From: Campylobacteraceae bacterium
GTDB lineage: Bacteria > Campylobacterota > Campylobacteria > Campylobacterales > Sulfurovaceae
Assembly: GCA_027083895.1 (NCBI GenBank)
Contig: JALWMN010000160.1
Location: 1 to 12,691 of the forward strand
Length of the DNA: 12,691 bases
Direction of reading: 5' to 3'
The position numbers and the translations under genes are program-made. This document shows, piece after piece, positions 11,058 through 12,691 of this stretch. Numbering within the stretch: the first letter of the stretch is position 1; each line of letters begins with the position of its first letter. The notes beneath the pieces were generated by a model. That model searched no databases. It was not told the origin of the DNA and worked only from the letters and a program-made list of their open reading frames with translations.

Positions 11058-11312
11058 TTATACTTTAAATTTTTCATTATGTGCCATACTTGGTATCTGT
11101 TTTTTGATTTCATTACTATCAAATGAGTAACGAAAATTCTCTATATACTCCATAATTAATCGATACGCTTCATTAATAGTCGCCATCTTGCTAGACTCAT
11201 CTGAGCGATCAGGATGGTATTTTGCTGCCAACTCTTTATACCTCTTTTTGATCTCACCCTTTGTAACATAGGGTGGGATATCTAAAATTTTAAGTGCCTC
11301 TTCTAAAGTCAT
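11058..11312 (-). CDS. Standalone J-domain protein (short DnaJ-like co-chaperone)
   Basis: 84 residues, made almost entirely of a J domain. Helix I is MTLEEALKILDI. Helix II has the basic face KKRYKELAAKYH. The diagnostic HPD tripeptide is at 33-35, followed by the helix III pattern ATINEAYRLIMEYI. No Gly/Phe region, zinc finger or C-terminal substrate-binding domain follows; the last 25 residues are polar. J domains stimulate the ATPase of DnaK-type Hsp70, and a bare J domain usually recruits Hsp70 to one specific partner, which is unknown here. The gene lies 10 bases after the lptD stop and 12 before pnp, so it is the middle cistron of that run. The Shine-Dalgarno is poor: GGAAG is about 14 bases from the ATG, so translation may depend on coupling to lptD. 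The domain call is secure; the role is not. Confidence 0.88.
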   Translation of the reverse strand: MTLEEALKILDIPPYVTKGEIKKRYKELAAKYHPDRSDESSKMATINEAYRLIMEYIENFRYSFDSNEIKKQIPSMAHNEKFKV

Positions 11313-11322
11313 TGATTAGCAA

Positions 11323-12691
11323 CTATCTTCCATAGGAGATACCAAATGGAAGAATCGTAAAGTTAAAGGAAACATAGTTATTTTTAATTGAACTTTCACC
11401 ATTTGTTTTTAGAACAGGTCGGATGTCTTGTCCAAAACTTAAGCGAATAGCCCAACATTTACGATTTAAATCGGTTGTAATACTCCAATTTCTTATTTTC
11501 TTTGCATCTAAATCGTAATTTGCTCCTGCTGAAAACTTAAGGCTCTTGTTATATCGATAATAGGAGTCAAGCGTTAATTGTTTCGTAAGCGTTTTAAAAC
11601 TTTGGTATTCTCTATTCCATAAATATCCTAAAGAGAAACCATACTTCCAGCTTCTATATGCAATGATATTGTGTATCTCTCTTAATTTCTTTGCATCAAG
11701 AGAGTACTCTATAAAAGAGTTAAAGGACCAATTCTTATATCTAATACTTAGAGAATTTTCAAGATTATCAAATCTTTTTTTCTCTAAATCGTAACTACTC
11801 TCTATGATATGATCTACGTTGAAATTATTTCCAAATGAGCTCCACAATTGATGTGATCGCAGAGCAATTTGGTGTTTATAGGCTAAATCATCAACAAAAT
11901 CTTTTTTTAGATCTACTGGAATCTCACTATATTTCATCCAGCTTTCACTTAGTTTATTACTTTTTGTATAGATTGCACTTAGCATTACAGTATGTATACC
12001 ACTTTTATAGACTTTTGTAAGATCTGTTGAGAGTGATACTTTATGGTTTAAACTAACTCTCTCATACTTTTTATTTTTAAGTGGCACATTAATAAATCTA
12101 TATGCACTCATTTGTAGCTCTTCAGAGATATCTAAATTTAGATAGTTATTTAAAAGTGAAAAGTGTGCATAAAGTGGTGCTTTAATTACGGACTTTCCAG
12201 CTTTAGTACCATGATTTCTTGTTAAATTTGCATTAGTAGCATCAAATGAGTATGAGAGATAGTTGCCTGCTATATTTGTAAACGGTAAATGAAACTGTAG
12301 TTGCGGTAAAACTTGAATAGTATCATCATTATGCTTTTTAACAGTGGATTTATAAAAGTTTGTTGTAAGTCCAATATAGTAAGCATTACTTTTATTAATG
12401 AAGTAGTTTAATCTTGAGTCTAAATAAGAGCCAATCCTATGGTGACTGAGTGGATTAGCACTTAAATTAAAGTATTCTCCATCATTAAAATAGGTTCCAT
12501 TAATATAGAGTTTATTCTCATAACCATTAGCTGTTAAATCATCAAAAAGTGATCCATTAAAATAGTTGATCTCAATACCATAATGTTTGCTATGCAGTAG
12601 TTTCTCTTTTTGAACATAGCTCTTTTTATCTTTATAGTAAGCAGCTCGAATTGATCCAAAGGCATCTTTTTCATGGTAAAATCTATATGTT
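11323..12691 (-). CDS. lptD: LPS-assembly protein LptD (OstA/Imp), C-terminal part only (5' end beyond the right edge)
   Basis: The minus-strand frame is open from the window edge to the TAG at 11323, giving the last 455 residues. The visible Met at 12111 is internal: codons upstream of it continue the same protein. The sequence is Asn/Tyr/Lys-rich with alternating polar and hydrophobic residues, as expected for the LptD outer-membrane beta barrel. Around 12181-12360 it reads LPQLQFHLPF, then LTRNHGTKAG, then APLYAHFSLLNNYLNLDIS, which is close to LptD proteins of this phylum as I recall them. LptD with lipoprotein LptE inserts lipopolysaccharide into the outer leaflet. A single Cys in KCWAIRLSFGQD stands near the end; E. 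coli LptD has a Cys pair in its C-terminal barrel. The chain ends YGR rather than with the usual terminal aromatic residue. Location near pnp also occurs in H. pylori (from memory). Confidence 0.8.
   Translation of the reverse strand, partial: TYRFYHEKDAFGSIRAAYYKDKKSYVQKEKLLHSKHYGIEINYFNGSLFDDLTANGYENKLYINGTYFNDGEYFNLSANPLSHHRIGSYLDSRLNYFINKSNAYYIGLTTNFYKSTVKKHNDDTIQVLPQLQFHLPFTNIAGNYLSYSFDATNANLTRNHGTKAGKSVIKAPLYAHFSLLNNYLNLDISEELQMSAYRFINVPLKNKKYERVSLNHKVSLSTDLTKVYKSGIHTVMLSAIYTKSNKLSESWMKYSEIPVDLKKDFVDDLAYKHQIALRSHQLWSSFGNNFNVDHIIESSYDLEKKRFDNLENSLSIRYKNWSFNSFIEYSLDAKKLREIHNIIAYRSWKYGFSLGYLWNREYQSFKTLTKQLTLDSYYRYNKSLKFSAGANYDLDAKKIRNWSITTDLNRKCWAIRLSFGQDIRPVLKTNGESSIKNNYVSFNFTILPFGISYGR

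Noticed and set aside
11046..11065. TATAAT on the minus strand just before pnp as a pnp promoter
   Set aside because: It spans the stop codon of the J-domain gene and would place the RNA start at about the pnp ATG, removing the good AAGGA ribosome binding site.

Overview
This AT-rich window (compact genes, almost no intergenic space, mixed AAA/GAG codons) looks like core chromosome of a member of the Campylobacterota (former Epsilonproteobacteria). The main reasons are a short pimeloyl-ACP esterase of the BioV type, a second FtsH-like ATPase that has lost its protease site, and the order tgt / TrkA-like / aroB / mscS / mtaB / ftsH-like. From memory this order matches Helicobacter pylori HP0281-HP0286; I could not check it here. 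The genus cannot be fixed from this sequence. Layout: (1) Bases 1-7753, minus strand: a probable single operon read right to left. It contains a soluble TrkA/RCK-like protein, 3-dehydroquinate synthase (aroB), an MscS-type channel with a long periplasmic coiled-coil domain, the tRNA methylthiotransferase mtaB, an FtsH-like AAA ATPase, bioV, and the first 35 codons of an unidentified gene cut by the left edge. Junctions are tight: aroB/mscS are 1 base apart, mtaB/ftsH-like overlap by 17 bases and ftsH-like/bioV by 14. Only the TrkA-like/aroB gap (84 bases) leaves room for an internal promoter. (2) Bases 7754-7814: a 61-base divergent intergenic region with one good -10 element for each direction, placed so that the two promoters face each other. 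(3) Bases 7815-8936, plus strand: tgt, the only plus-strand gene. It ends 3 bases from the end of pnp. (4) Bases 8940-12691, minus strand: a second run of genes, read right to left: the C-terminal 455 residues of the outer-membrane LPS assembly protein LptD (cut by the right edge), a standalone 84-residue J-domain protein, and pnp (polynucleotide phosphorylase). How the genes relate: two enzymes (MtaB, Tgt) modify tRNA anticodon loops, PNPase degrades RNA, and AroB and BioV serve aromatic and biotin biosynthesis. MscS, LptD and the FtsH-like protein belong to the envelope. Nothing suggests a mobile element, CRISPR array, phage, toxin-antitoxin pair or RNA gene, and no gene-free stretch exceeds 100 bases. 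I found no convincing new multigene system. The best candidates for a second look are the protease-dead FtsH paralogue, the orphan J-domain protein, the transporter-less TrkA-like protein and the facing promoters.
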